The notes below the pieces were generated by a model, which did not search any database, had not been told where the DNA came from, and saw nothing but the letters and a program-made list of their open reading frames with translations. A stretch of 64,000 nt of DNA, from positions 268,087,187-268,151,186 of the forward strand of contig JAUMIR010000001.1 in the NCBI GenBank assembly GCA_030847615.1. The letters run 5' to 3'. Below, one piece after another: positions 22,678-33,151 of this stretch; positions within the stretch are counted from its first letter, which is position 1; each line of letters starts with the position of its first letter. Position numbers and translations under genes: made by a program. Origin of the DNA: Gambelia wislizenii. Lineage: Eukaryota; Chordata; Lepidosauria; Squamata; Crotaphytidae.

Positions 22678-23326
22678 CAAACAACAAAGGAATATGCCTC
22701 CCACAAATAAACAAAAGGAAATTTGTTGTTTTAAATTTAATGCAGTTGGGTATATTGCCAGGATGTGCAGAGCAAGTGGAGATTTTAGCCAGAGGGGGCA
22801 ACATTTTCCCCAAACTAGTAACAAACCATTTCAACAAAGGACCATGCTTGCTCAAAGTGAATTTGCAGAACCAGTTTCTGACAAGAGGGGGCAGTGTGTA
22901 CAAAGGAATTCGAACAGAAACAAAGAAAAAGTGAGCATGTTTGCTTTAAGAAAAGTTTTTCATGCTGTGGACAATAATGATAAACAAAATAAGAGTAATA
23001 ATGGAAAAAGTGAATGGCTAGTGGACAGTGGGAGTTCAAATCATTGCACAAATTCTGCAAGCAATTTCATAGAGTTAAATTATAATAATAATGGAGCGTT
23101 GCAAATTCCTGATGGATCTAAAATTCCCATACAGGCAGCTGGGACTTGTAAGTTGAATCTTGCAGCACATGATGGATGTGAATCACAAATACTGGAGACT
23201 GTCGATTATGTTAAAGAATTAAAAACAAATCTTTCGAGTGTTCCAGCTTTGATAGAAAAAGAATTTTCAGTATTTTTTCAAATGTGTGCACTGTATTTAA
23301 TGACAGAAATGGAAACATATACTTAA
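22661..23326 (+). pseudogene. Copia element 1 nucleocapsid and aspartic protease
   Basis: The frame first shows a decayed zinc knuckle, CFKFNAVGYIARMC: compared with C-x2-C-x3-GH-x4-C the second Cys and the His are lost. At about residues 117-130 comes SEWLVDSGSSNHCTNSASNF, the retropepsin active-site block of copia elements (consensus W-DSG-S-H), then DGSKIPIQAAGTCKL. After it, VKELKTNLSSVPALIEKEF matches the 'dLk.NLlSv..L' step that precedes copia integrase. The protein would cut the polyprotein in the particle. Frame changes on both sides separate it from gag and integrase. Confidence 0.75.
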
Positions 23327-23869
23327 AGGCATATAAGGATAATGATGGTCTTTTTAAGTTTTTTACTCCTCCAGATAAACAAGTCTATGTGGCGCAGACA
23401 AGCTGTACTAATGAAGAGAGCATGGATTTATGGCACAAGCGCCTTGGGCATCATGACTGTGATGCAATTATGGAACTTCAAGAGAAAGGTTTGGCAACAG
23501 GAATCAAGGTAAAGAGGCAACAGAATAGTAACAATGCACAAAGATGCATAGTGTGTGTTGAACAAAAGGCAACAAGGCCTTCAGTTCCAGTGAGAACTGA
23601 GAAAAGGTCCAACAGAGTTCTGGACCTCATTCATTCTGATATAATGGGACCAATGAGAGTGCCCTCATTTGGAGGAAATAGATTTATATTAACCTTCATA
23701 GATGATTTTTCAAAATACAGCATGATGTACCTGCTCAAACAAAAGAGTGAGATGCGTGATGCACTGCATGCGTATGTTGCCATGGTGAGAAATACATTTG
23801 GAAGGAATCCCAAAGCTTTGAAGAGTGATCGAGGTGGTGAGTACCTATCATATGATACATACCCTGTAT
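23284..23869 (+). pseudogene. Copia element 1 integrase, truncated
   Basis: Zinc-binding HHCC domain: LWHKRLGHHDCDAIMELQEK, with H-x4-H, then CIVC. Catalytic core: LDLIHSDIMGPM (first Asp), GNRFILTFIDDFSKYSMMYL, and LKSDRGGEYLS (second Asp). The frame then runs directly into LTR sequence at about 23870, so the catalytic Glu, the C-terminal part, all of reverse transcriptase and RNase H are missing. The deleted segment was lost as one block, leaving the 3' LTR end and target duplication in place. Confidence 0.8.
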
Positions 23870-23936
23870 CATACCCTGGTATTTAAAACAATATATTTTT
23901 ATACTTCCAATAAGTATACTTTTTATACTTCCAATA
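23870..23936 (+). mobile_element. Terminal remnant of 3' LTR, copia element 1
   Basis: CATACCCTGGTATTT and TATACTTCCAATA repeat the last ~45 bp of the 5' LTR. The final TTTTTATACTTCCAATAAG block is duplicated (ends at 23914 and 23938). The second copy ends at CCAATA (23936) and is followed by AGTTA, matching the left target duplication. Confidence 0.7.
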
Positions 23937-23941
23937 AGTTA
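23937..23941. other. 5-bp target site duplication of copia element 1 (right)
   Basis: AGTTA, identical to 21123-21127. Confidence 0.75.
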
Positions 23942-24775
23942 TGCACCTATAGCTGGATACATAGTGATAAAGGCATCCTTTTGGACTTCCTGGGCAGAAT
24001 ACATTTGTCTTTGCATGTGAAAATGCAATAGGTAAAGATTTACATCCTTACATGCCTCTTTCTGCATATTAAGCAAATTTGTATATTTTTTTGCACTTTA
24101 CTTTTAGTTTTAGATTGCCATCAGTATGATAGCTCATTGTTATTACATTCTTTTAAAGGGAGTATTTTAGAGGAGTGGTGGCTTTAAGTTAGCAGCCACA
24201 GGCCATCCTTTCTGTCTGCCTTTCTTTTTTTACATCACTTCAAGCTAATTAGCTTTACATCACAAAACTCAATAATGAATAATTATAATTTTGTGTAATG
24301 CTAATCTTCTATACTAAAATTGAGTTTAGTAAATACATCCTGCAGTACCTATATTTTGGGAAATACACTCAAACGCTCAAAGTTAATTCATGTCGACACT
24401 TTGTTATTTCAACTCATATGCTCATTATTTCTAGTCCTAAGGGAAGAAACTTGTTTTCTTTTTATCTCATATATAAGGGGTGTCGGTTAATTTTGTTTGT
24501 GAAAAGAATTTGCCAAAATTCTCAAAAGTCTTCATACTCTGCATGGAAAGAATTTGAAATGTAAGAAATTTAATATGGGAGAAACTGAAACTAACTTTTT
24601 AAAAGTTAATCACTTAGTTCTCAATGGATGAATAAAATGTGGGTTGAATCCCTGCGCCTTCAGCCATGTTAGCTTTGAATGAGGGTTATGTTCCCCCCTC
24701 CCCCACCCGATGCTCATCATATTTAACAAATGACTGTCAACAAACTGCACCAAGGGAAGTTCCCATCATGTCTGT
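23942..24775. other. No recognised feature
   Basis: AT-rich sequence without a recognised repeat or exon. Confidence 0.4.
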
Positions 24776-24777
24776 GA

Positions 24778-26345
24778 GGCTGTGGTGAGACTGTTACTAA
24801 AAAGGGCCTCCCTGGATCCCACTATTCTGAATAATTATTGGCCAGTCTCTAACATACCATTTTGGGGCAAGCTTCTGGAGTGTGTGGCAGCATTCCAGCT
24901 CCAAAGATTTCTTACTGAAACTGATTATATGGATCCATTTCAATCTGGGCTTCAGGCCTTGTTATGAGACAGAGACATGTTTGGTTGCCTTGGTAGATGA
25001 CCTACACAAGGAACTGGACAAGGGGAGTGTGTCTCTGTTGGTTCTGCTGGACCCCTCAGCAGCTTTTGATACCATCAACCATGGTATCCTTCTGGGCCAA
25101 CTATCTGGGATGGGCCTTGGTTGCACTGTTATGCAGTGGTTCCAGTCCTTCTTGGAGGAGCAAACTCAGAAGGTGGTGCTGGGGAACACCTGTTTGATTT
25201 CCTGGCCATTGCCCTGTGGAGTCCATCAGGGTTCTGTTTTGTCCCCCATACCATTTAACACCTACCTGAAACCAAAGGGAGATATCATCTGGAGTTTTGG
25301 GGTGCAGTGTCACCGATATGTTTATGACACCCAACTCTATCCTTTCCATCTGATTCCAAGGAAGCTGTCATGTTACTGAACCAATGCCTGTTGGCAGTAA
25401 TGGACTGGATGAGGGCAAACAAATTGAAACTTAATCCAGACAAGACAGAGGTGTTCCTGGTCAGCTGAAAGACAGATCATGGTACAGGGACCCAGTCTGT
25501 GCTAGATGGGGTTATACTCCCCCTGAAATCTCAGGCTCGCAGCTTGAGTGTTCTCCTGGACTCAATGTTGAGCCTGGATGCCCACATTTCAGCAGTGGCC
25601 AGGAGTGCACCAGCTGTGCCCATTCCTTGAGACGTTCGATTTGGCTACGGTGACACATGCCTTGATTACATTCCATTTAGACTATTACAATGCACTATAT
25701 GTGGGGCTGCCTTTGGGAACTATTTGGAATCTTCAGTAGGTCCAGAATGATGTGGTCAGAATGCTGACTGTGGCTAGTTATAGGGAACACATAACTCCCT
25801 TGTTAATAAAAGCTTCACTGGCTACTAGTTTATTTCTGGGCACAATTCAAAGTGTTGATCATGGCCTTATAAAGCCACATACAGTTTGGGTCCAGACTAT
25901 TTGAAAGACTGTATCTCTTGATATCAACCTGTCAGAACTTTAAGATCTTCAGGGGAAGGCTTTCTCTTGGTCCTGCCATCATCACAGCCTCACTTGGTGA
26001 GGACACAAGACAGAGCATTCTTGGTGGCTGCTCCCACCCTCTGGAACTCCCTTCCACAGGAGGCTAGGCTGGCCCCCTCCTTGCTTTCCCTTCACCAGCA
26101 GGCAAAGACACTTTTATTCAAGCAGGGTTTTAATATGTAGCTATGTGCACAGAGGCTTTTTTTAAAAAATTGGGGTGTGTTTTTATTGTTTAACTTTTAT
26201 ATGTTTTATATCTTTTTAAATTGTGATTATTTTAATTGTTTTTAATTGTATGCTGTATTTTATGTTTTTGTGAGCTGCCTTGGGACCCATTCTTGGAGAA
26301 AGGCAGTACATAAATTATATACATAAATAATAAAATAAATAAAAC
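24778..26345 (+). pseudogene. L2-type LINE: reverse transcriptase, C-terminus and 3'UTR
   Basis: RT blocks in order: LNNYWPVSNIPFWGKLLE, DYMDPFQSG, (frame change near 24955) ETCLVALVDDLHKELDKGSV, LLVLLDPSAAFDTINHGILL, WFQSFLEEQTQKVVLG, CGVHQGSVLSPIPFNTYLKP. The catalytic YADD reads YVYD in HRYVYDTQLY. The frame breaks at 25379, and continues in pieces: MDWMRANKLKLNPDKTEVFL, RSLSVLLDSMLSLDAHISAV. From about 26130 a 3'UTR ends GAGAAAGGCAGTACATAAAT and an ATAAATAA-rich tail at 26345. The element is 5'-truncated, with no endonuclease. L2 is ancient in vertebrates but stayed active longer in lizards. This copy is inactive. Confidence 0.85.
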
Positions 26346-26750
26346 AAATGTATAGCAGACAAGTACAGCATAGCCCTCTCTATGTCTGGAACGGCTTTAT
26401 CTATTTGGCGGCGGCGGCTGCAAAGTGTTTCATTTCAAATTAGGAAGAATTTACCAGACTCATCCATTTCTTTATGTTTGGAACAGGAACAGCTTTAGGG
26501 TTAAAAATCCACATGTAAGAGAAAGCAAAATTAACAGATTTCTCCATCCCTACTCATCTTATACAAGACCTGGAAGTCACACAATGGCACAGTAGGTTCA
26601 AGAAAAGCAAAATAGAGTGTTTTACCTAATATGAAATGGTAGTGAATTTCCTTCAGCTTAAATGGCTGGATCAGTTTCAGAGCTGGGCTTTGGGCAGCAT
26701 TATGAGGTGAACAAAAAGCAGGAACTTTTCAATGAATCTGGTATTCAATA
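26346..26750. other. No recognised feature
   Basis: Includes a short (GGC)n at 26408-26418. Confidence 0.35.
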
Positions 26751-26758
26751 TACTAGGG

Positions 26759-27150
26759 CAGTGGTTCTTAACCTGTGGTCCAGGGACCACCAAGCATCCA
26801 CAATGTCCTCACAGGGGGTCCACAAAGGCTTGAAGGCTGCTTGGCCCACCTCCCTGCAGCGGAGCAGCCACATGAAGGAGCCAAAGCAAAGTTTGGCTGG
26901 GCCTGTGCATTGCCATTCAATCCATTCCAGCCACAAATTTGCAGGAAGAAGCAGGAGAAAAGTCTTCCCTCCCCCTTCCGTGCCTCTGAGGGAAGGTTTC
27001 ATGGATTTTGTAATTTTGTCATCATCATCATTATCATCATCATCATCTGTTATTGCTTTTATCAGGGTTTTAAATCTTAAGTCTTGGGGTTCCACGGCAA
27101 CAAAAGATATTTAAAGGGGGTCCCTGGTAAATCAAAGGTTAAGAGCTGCT
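26759..27150. mobile_element. hAT-type non-autonomous element with 8-bp target duplication
   Basis: Begins CAGTGGTTCTTAACCTGTGG and ends AAAGGTTAAGAGCTGCT, short inverted ends of the kind seen in hAT MITEs. The flanks TACTAGGG (26751-26758) and AACTAGGG (27151-27158) match at 7 of 8 bases, the hAT duplication length. The interior has a TCA/ATC microsatellite at 27017-27048. The 150-codon and 116-codon frames across it are not genes. Confidence 0.8.
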
Positions 27151-27251
27151 AACTAGGGCAAGTCTGAAGGACTGAAGAACAGACCAGGAAGCAGCATTAT
27201 GAAGAAGCCAGAAGTCAGGACTGAAAGGCTATGACAGGAAGCACAAGAAGA

Positions 27252-27395
27252 CTATGGTCTCATTCACACTACATAATTATAACACACCAATACTGCTGTA
27301 ATAGCCATGATTGCATCTTACAGAAACCTGGGATTTATAATTCTGTAAGATATTTAGTGTATTCTGATGGAGAGCTCTTTTATCATCCTCCTATC
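27252..27395. mobile_element. Half of a hAT-like MITE (family of 28.4 and 32.5 kb)
   Basis: GGTCTCATTCACACTACAT, then CCTGGGATTTATAATTCTGT: the left half of the foldback seen complete at 28363 and 32522; the right arm is absent. Confidence 0.5.
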
Positions 27396-27399
27396 CAGG

Positions 27400-28130
27400 A
27401 TGACCAGCCTGAAGTGACAGGGACAGTCCATAGCCTTAGGCTACTAAGCTGCTTAGATGAGGCTGCAATGTTCATTTCCATTGGCGCTGATACAGGAGAG
27501 CCACACACAGACTGAAAAACTCCCAGCTTGAGTAGCCTGGTAGCTACTGATATACAAATGCATGGAAAAACATTTTGTCCATGTCTTTTTCCAGTGTTGT
27601 TAGGATGGTCTTGTTCTGAAGCAAGGTATCTCTGAATTACAGCCACTGTTAAAAATTAACTAAGATTAGGTTGGATAATGCAAATGATAATAATAATGAA
27701 ATGAAAGCTTAAATGGGAGCGATGCTTTTGTTTTAATCTACCTGCAGTACCACCTGTGAGAGTCAAAGATATAGCATAAGGAAGTAGGGGTGATGAGAGG
27801 ATATCTTACCAGTAGTCCAACTGGTGAAATCTTCTCACAAATTCTCCTGATCCACCTTGAAGTAATGGATTATTTGGGCTGGTATCAGCCCATATCCCCT
27901 ACTTCTTGTCTTCCAGAGTTGTCTGCCTAAGCCTCTTGGAGGAGGGGAAGAGACTGAGAACTCCTGCTGAAATTGGATTCATCACCTTTGGCCTTGTAGT
28001 TACTGCCTGTCTGCTGGCACTTTTCTAGCTTTATCTTGACTGGGATTACTTGATTCTGCTTCTTAAGGTATTGAAGCAGTCCCGCTGATCTTATAACAAC
28101 CTCACAATTCACCCCTGCTCATTTGCTACT
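27400..28130. other. No recognised feature
   Basis: No repeat or exon identified by eye. Confidence 0.35.
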
Positions 28131-28134
28131 GAAC

Positions 28135-28215
28135 AGCCAGCATGTTGTTGTGGTTTCAGCATTGGACTATAACTGGAAACCAGGGTTTGAATCCCTACTC
28201 TGCCATGGAAATAGT
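28135..28215 (+). repeat. SINE head fragment
   Basis: GCATTGGACTATAACTGGAA, ACCAGGGTTTGAATCCCTAC and TCTGCCATGG match the head of the SINE at 56046. Confidence 0.6.
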
Positions 28216-28362
28216 TGTAAAACACCTAAATAATAATACATACAATTTTAAAATCCAGCACATTCATTTATAGCTATTGTCTATAGAAACTGCTGAAGGT
28301 CTGTCCAAATAAAAAGGTCTTTGCCTGCCAGTGGAAGGACAGCAGTGAGGATGCCAGCATAA

Positions 28363-28584
28363 GGCCCATTCATATTACAGAATCAGAGCACTACATTCCA
28401 CTTTAACTGTTGTGGCTCCATCCTATGGAATCATGGAATTTGTAGTCTGGTGAGGTGCTATGGCTCTCTGGATGAGAATTCTAAATCACACACCCCCTCA
28501 GCTGCAAATCCCAGAATTCCACAGGATGAAACTACGGCAGTTAAAGTGCAATTGCAGTGCTATAACTGTGTAGTGTGAAAGGCC
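28363..28584. mobile_element. hAT-like foldback MITE
   Basis: GGCCCATTCATATTAC at the left and GTAGTGTGAAAGGCC at the right are inverted ends; inner CACTTTAACTGTTGTGG mirrors GGCAGTTAAAGTGC, and AATTTGTAGTC mirrors a CTGCAAATCCC stretch. About 222 bp, non-coding. Confidence 0.65.
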
Positions 28585-28589
28585 TGCTA

Positions 28590-29120
28590 GTTTCACTGAG
28601 AAAGCCTGTGTCTTGCATTCCCACCAAATACACCTCTGCTCTGGTCTTCATTAAAATAATGGAAACTGTGATTACTCTGAGAGAAGCTTGAAGAAAAGTA
28701 TGACAGACAGTGGTAGTGCATAATGCACCAAGGCCAAGTGTTCTGGTTTATGTTTCTATATATTGACAGACACACACTACATGGCTTCTGGCACTACCAA
28801 TAGGAGAAGTGAGGTCTAAGATGCAATGGGGTGCGGTGGGGGAATGCAGTCTCCTCCTGGCTGTTCTGCTGTAACCGTACTGCATACCCCATCATTCTGA
28901 TTTTGAAATTGCAACCACTGTATGTCTCATTGTCCCAAATTGGGATCATGTTTAATTGGCTTAATATTAACTTGGCCAGTAAACCGGGCCACCCAAGATC
29001 TGACAGAAAAGCAGGAGTAAAACAAAGTTCATGCACATACTCTACCAAGGAAGCGAGCCCACAAAATTATCCAAACATTCACACCTTTACAATAACCATG
29101 CAACAACATTCCTTTGTGAG
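28590..29120. other. No recognised feature
   Basis: No repeat or exon identified by eye. Confidence 0.35.
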
Positions 29121-29123
29121 ATA

Positions 29124-29870
29124 AGGAGACTCTTCCTGTAACATGCAGGACTTGATTGACAGCAATCTGCTACCTTGGATTGATTTCATTGCCTTGCACA
29201 TCAGAAACCCATCTCCCCATTCTCTAATCAAAGAAAAAGTGCCCGCTAATCACTTGATACCAGATCATCGCCCCCATTTCCCAGTTCCTGACTGGTTCGG
29301 ATATCCTTTGTTAATGCAGTTGAGAGTTATATGAAAACAAATGTTCCTTTGATCCAGAGCACAGCTTCAAAGGAATTTTCCTTATAAAAACCCCTGGAAA
29401 ACTTGAGTTCTTTGGTTCAGATCCCCTTCATTTTGAATCCATGTTGCTCCATTCCTTGATTCCCCCCCCCGCCTTCTCCCCATCCTTCTGAATCCTTGCT
29501 AACACCTCCCAGACCTCTGGCCAGCTTCCAACTGATCTCAAACACTCCCCTCTTTCCATAATCCTAACTTCCTAAGTTTCTCCCACCCCACTTTCTCTTG
29601 CTGCTACTCAAGAGTATGTCCCTTCTCCCAAGGAGACCCAGTTGCAGGAGTGGGAACAGTATCCCCCCAAGAAGCCTCAGCTTAATTCCCTTTTCTAACT
29701 ATTTCTTGCCTTACTCTGGTAGCCTTGTTTGCTTGCTTTAATGAATATGTGTCATGTATGAATGCTTTACTTATGTCCTTAGACCCTTAGGTCAATAAAG
29801 TTTCATCAGTTGTTTTGGATATCTGACTCCCGTGTCTTTTCCTGGCTCCAACCATATACATAAGGTAAAG
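29124..29870 (+). mobile_element. Possible LTR with TATA box and polyadenylation signal
   Basis: TTATAAAAACCCC at about 29382 and GTCAATAAAG at 29791 are spaced about 410 bp apart, with a C-rich R-like region between (CCCCCCCCCC at 29463) and GTCTTTTCCTGGCTCC after the signal. This is the layout of a retroviral LTR. Its ends and target duplication are not identified, and no internal genes are recognised next to it. Confidence 0.35.
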
Positions 29871-30800
29871 ATCTCATACGTTACCCAACCTCTTGTATTG
29901 CTATTTGAGTTGCTATCAATTCCGCTTTGCAATATCTTTGTCATGAGTGGATTTTCCACTAACACAAGTATTTCGTATAACACCACCTATGCACCCCTCC
30001 CACCAAGCTTTTCCACCAACCTCTAAACTAGCCTCCTGCTCAAGTGTAGTGGAAGATATTATTCCTTCATGGGGGTTTGAAGAAAGATTCGACCACCAGC
30101 TCACTCAACTTCTGTATGTGGAATTGGCGGAGGGTGTCACCTTGTTTTTTCTCTCAGGTGGGAAAATACTGTGGAACAGCCTTTTTTTATATTTGTTCTA
30201 TTGATCTTTAAAGATGGAGCTAAAGTTTATTTGAACACAATTCCCGTAGGTTAAACCTTCAGCCTCGACAAAGGGGCTATTGATTGATTCTGATTTATAT
30301 GGAGTATTTGGCATTATATTTCTGACTATCTAAGTCAACTGTCATGATTAAAGGTCAACCTGATAGCAACTGGAAAGTGACCTTTAGGTTTTGCTCACCT
30401 AATACCTAGCCTTTAGATTATTACTGCCAATCTTCTTCATTCAACATCTTCTAGACAGAGTTGCTTTTCTTAATGTCCAAAGTCTCTCAAACATTTTTTT
30501 AAAAATGTATATATCAGATTGGAGTCAGGAAGGAATAGATTAAAACAAATATGTTGTTTTCCAGAGTGATATGTATTCCAATAATGTTTAAAATGTCTAA
30601 TAAGCCAAATCAGACAAGGCCTAAAGATGACAAGAATATCATGGTACTAAAAGAATACCATATTATGATGTGAGGTCATCTCGTCAGCACTGTCTCCACC
30701 AATTGTAGGAAATGGTATAGTCCTGCAAAAAGGCTCTATGCAGATGTTAATGGGCTATAAAGACAGGACTAAAATAGAGATATCTGCAACAGTCAGGAAG
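29871..30800. other. No recognised feature
   Basis: The 85-codon frame at 29947-30204 (VVEDIIPSWGFEERFDHQLT) has no match I know; it follows the LTR candidate and could be an internal remnant. Confidence 0.3.
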
Positions 30801-30805
30801 GTGTC

Positions 30806-31248
30806 CTTCCCAAAGAGACTGTGCTTGGTCTGGAAGCCATGCCCGATGAGGAGTGGCTTATGGAGCTGGGCATAGTTATTCTGGAGAAGAGAAGGTTGAG
30901 AGGTGACATGATAGCCATGTTTAAATATTTGAAGGGATGTCATACTGAGCATGGAGCAAGCTTGTTTTCTGCTGCTCCAGAGACTAGGACACTGAGCAAT
31001 GGGTTCAAACTACAGGAAAAGAGATTCCACCTAAATATTAGGAAGAAATTCCTGACAGTAAGAGCTGTTCAGAAGTGGAATACACTGCCTTGTAGTGTGG
31101 TGGAGTCTCTTTCTTTGGAGGTTTTTAAACAGAGGCTGGATGGCCATCTGTCAAGAATGATTTGATTGTATATTCCTGCATGGCAGGGGGTTGGACTGGA
31201 TGCCTCCTGTGTTCTCTTCCAGCTCTATGATTCGATGATTCTATGCTC
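30806..31248 (+). pseudogene. CR1 LINE, ORF2 C-terminus and 3' tail
   Basis: Open frame with the CR1 end: KRRLRGDMIAMFKYLKGCHT, GASLFSAAPETR, FHLNIRKKFLTVRAVQKWNT, LPCSVVESLSLEVFKQRLDG to the stop at about 31165. The 3'UTR GGGGGTTGGACTGGATG and TTCCAGCTCTATGATTCG ends in ATTCTATG units, the CR1 3' terminus. Strongly 5'-truncated, as is usual for CR1. Confidence 0.9.
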
Positions 31249-31576
31249 AGCTGTGTTGGAAGCAGGCCTGAGGAAGCAAGAAGATGCTTGTCTTGAAATG
31301 CAGGACCGATTTAAGGAATTTTGGGGGGCCCTGCAGTGCTTTATTTTGGGGCCCCATATGTTTATCTCAGGTCAATGTAGCCTAACTCAACCTAAGCTAT
31401 TCACAGCACAGGATATTCAGATTATTACTAATCATGCTTTTGCAGGAGGAGGGTTACTACAGGGCCCCCCACAATGATGCCCCCCCTGCAGATGCTGACA
31501 CCACTGGTGCCTTAAACCAGCCCTGTTGAAATAGTGTGCCATCTCCTCTGCAGCTTCCTCCTTTTCCTGACCCCAG
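31249..31576. other. Unrecognised sequence
   Basis: Contains GGGGGGCCCTGCAGTGC and GGGGCCCCATATG near 31322-31360, possibly from a reptile MITE that I cannot delimit. Confidence 0.3.
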
Positions 31577-31939
31577 ACTAAGGAGGTTTTCAGATGGGGG
31601 AAATAACCCCCACGGAGATCGGGAGAGAAATGGGTTTGTTCCGCTGCCAGCACTCTGTTTTGCACACCACCATCCTTCTCCCAATCTCCCTTCATTCTTC
31701 CTCCGTCCTGCTGCATTTTCCTTCTGCTATTTTTTACTAACAAAAGTCTTTCGTTAGTAAAAAAAAAAAAAAAATAGTGGAAAATAGTGGAAGGAAAATA
31801 CAAGCAGGATGGGGGGAGAACAAATGGAGATCAGGAGAAGAACGGGGGTGTGCGAAATGGAGTGCTGGCAGCGGAACAGCCCCGTTTCTCCCCTGATCTC
31901 TGCGGGGGTTATTTCCCCTGTCTGAAAATCTCCTAAGAC
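31577..31939. mobile_element. Long foldback (palindromic) MITE
   Basis: Left arm AAGGAGGTTTTCAGATGGGG, GGAAATAACCCCCACGGAG; right arm CTGCGGGGGTTATTTCCCC, TGTCTGAAAATCTCCTAAG. The arms pair along roughly 150 bp each, with the centre near TTACTAAC / GTTAGTAA and a poly-A run at 31759-31774. Non-coding; the 123-codon minus frame is a shadow. Confidence 0.8.
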
Positions 31940-32425
31940 TTTACCTTACAAAGTAAATGATGGAGGGCAAAATCTTCAGCTGATAGATCTAATAGTGTCA
32001 ATGGAGGTCAGAATCTATCCCGTGAAGGCTCTGACTTCAGCCATTCCCCAACAGGCCATTTGGAGAAGAATCCCAGCTTTTCTCTCTCATCACTGATCAC
32101 TACTACATATTAGTTGCCATCCTAATTAGGACAGCAAGCAACACACAGGAGAATTTCAGTTATTTCTGATCATTAAATGTGTATTTGGTTGTACATTCAG
32201 TTACACAATGCTGCCACTGAACACAAAGCACAATCAGCGAGTGCCTCCACATTCAGAGAGGTATGTTATACAACCTGAATGATTTTGGCCAGTGTAATAT
32301 AGAACAACTGATACATATCAAGGTTTGCAATAAAAGAGTTTCTTACCAGTTACTGTGAGCATTTCCCCCCTGGCATGAAATTTTCTTTTTCATGGTAGAG
32401 GCAGGTGACCATTACACTTGTTATT
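31940..32425. other. No recognised feature
   Basis: No repeat or exon identified by eye. Confidence 0.35.
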
Positions 32426-32429
32426 TAGG

Positions 32430-32521
32430 CTGCAATTCTAAAAACCACTTACATGTGAGTAAGTCCTATTGAACACAATGGGATCCAGTTCAGTCTAGAC
32501 ACATATAGGCTTGCACTGTTA
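32430..32521. repeat. Lizard interspersed repeat (GAGTAAGTCC type)
   Basis: GGCTGCAATTCTAAAAACC, TGTGAGTAAGTCCTATTG, AACACAATGGGA, ATAGGCTTGCACTG. I know this pattern as a frequent reptile repeat; related text lies at 61612-61745. Confidence 0.4.
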
Positions 32522-32744
32522 GGCCATATCAACACTACATACACAATCCAGATTGAAACTAGATTATTTGCCATGGCTCCTTCTGCTTGAATCCTGGGAT
32601 TTATAGTTTTACAAGGTCTTTAGCCTTCTCTGCCAGTAAGTGCTGGTGCCTCACCGAACTATAAATCCTAGGATTCCATAGGAAGGTGCCATGGCAAATA
32701 ATCCAGTTTCAAATTGGATTTTTTATGTAGTTACAGTAGTGTCC
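32522..32744. mobile_element. hAT-like foldback MITE
   Basis: Left GGCCATATCAACACTACAT, ATTATTTGCCATGG, GGGATTTATAGTT; right AACTATAAATCCTAGG, CCATGGCAAATAATCC, TACAGTAGTGTCC. The two arms are inverted copies around about 32635. Same family as 28363-28584. Confidence 0.7.
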
Positions 32745-33150
32745 TTTTAGATTCAGAGCTCTGTCTAAGATGACATTTTAGAGAGTATGTGTCCTCTCCA
32801 TTTAGTTTTCCCTCTTAGTTACTTTGTGATAACCTAGGCTTGTGTTACTCCTTGTCACTCAGAGACTAAACACAACTGGCAAGAAACCCAGATGCCTTTC
32901 AGACTGCTATAAATGTTTGATTGTGCTGCACTTCAGGGATTATTTGGAAATCTATAAATGGAATGGTAAAAAAGTTTTCCCAGACACCATTTCCTAAAGG
33001 GCAAAAAGAGAGAAAAAGTACCATACACAATCTTGTAGAGAAAACAAGTGAATTATGGATTTTTCAAGGACATTGTAGGGACAAATTCAAAAGCAGATAG
33101 GGGCTCTTCTTGCTCCTTTAATAGATGTCTGGGCTACTGTTGTATGGACA
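32745..33150. other. No recognised feature
   Basis: No repeat or exon identified by eye. Confidence 0.35.
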
Positions 33151-33151
33151 A

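Noticed and set aside
26662..27114. 150-codon plus-strand frame
   Set aside because: It lies across a hAT MITE with a microsatellite and is mirrored by a 116-codon minus frame; no domain.
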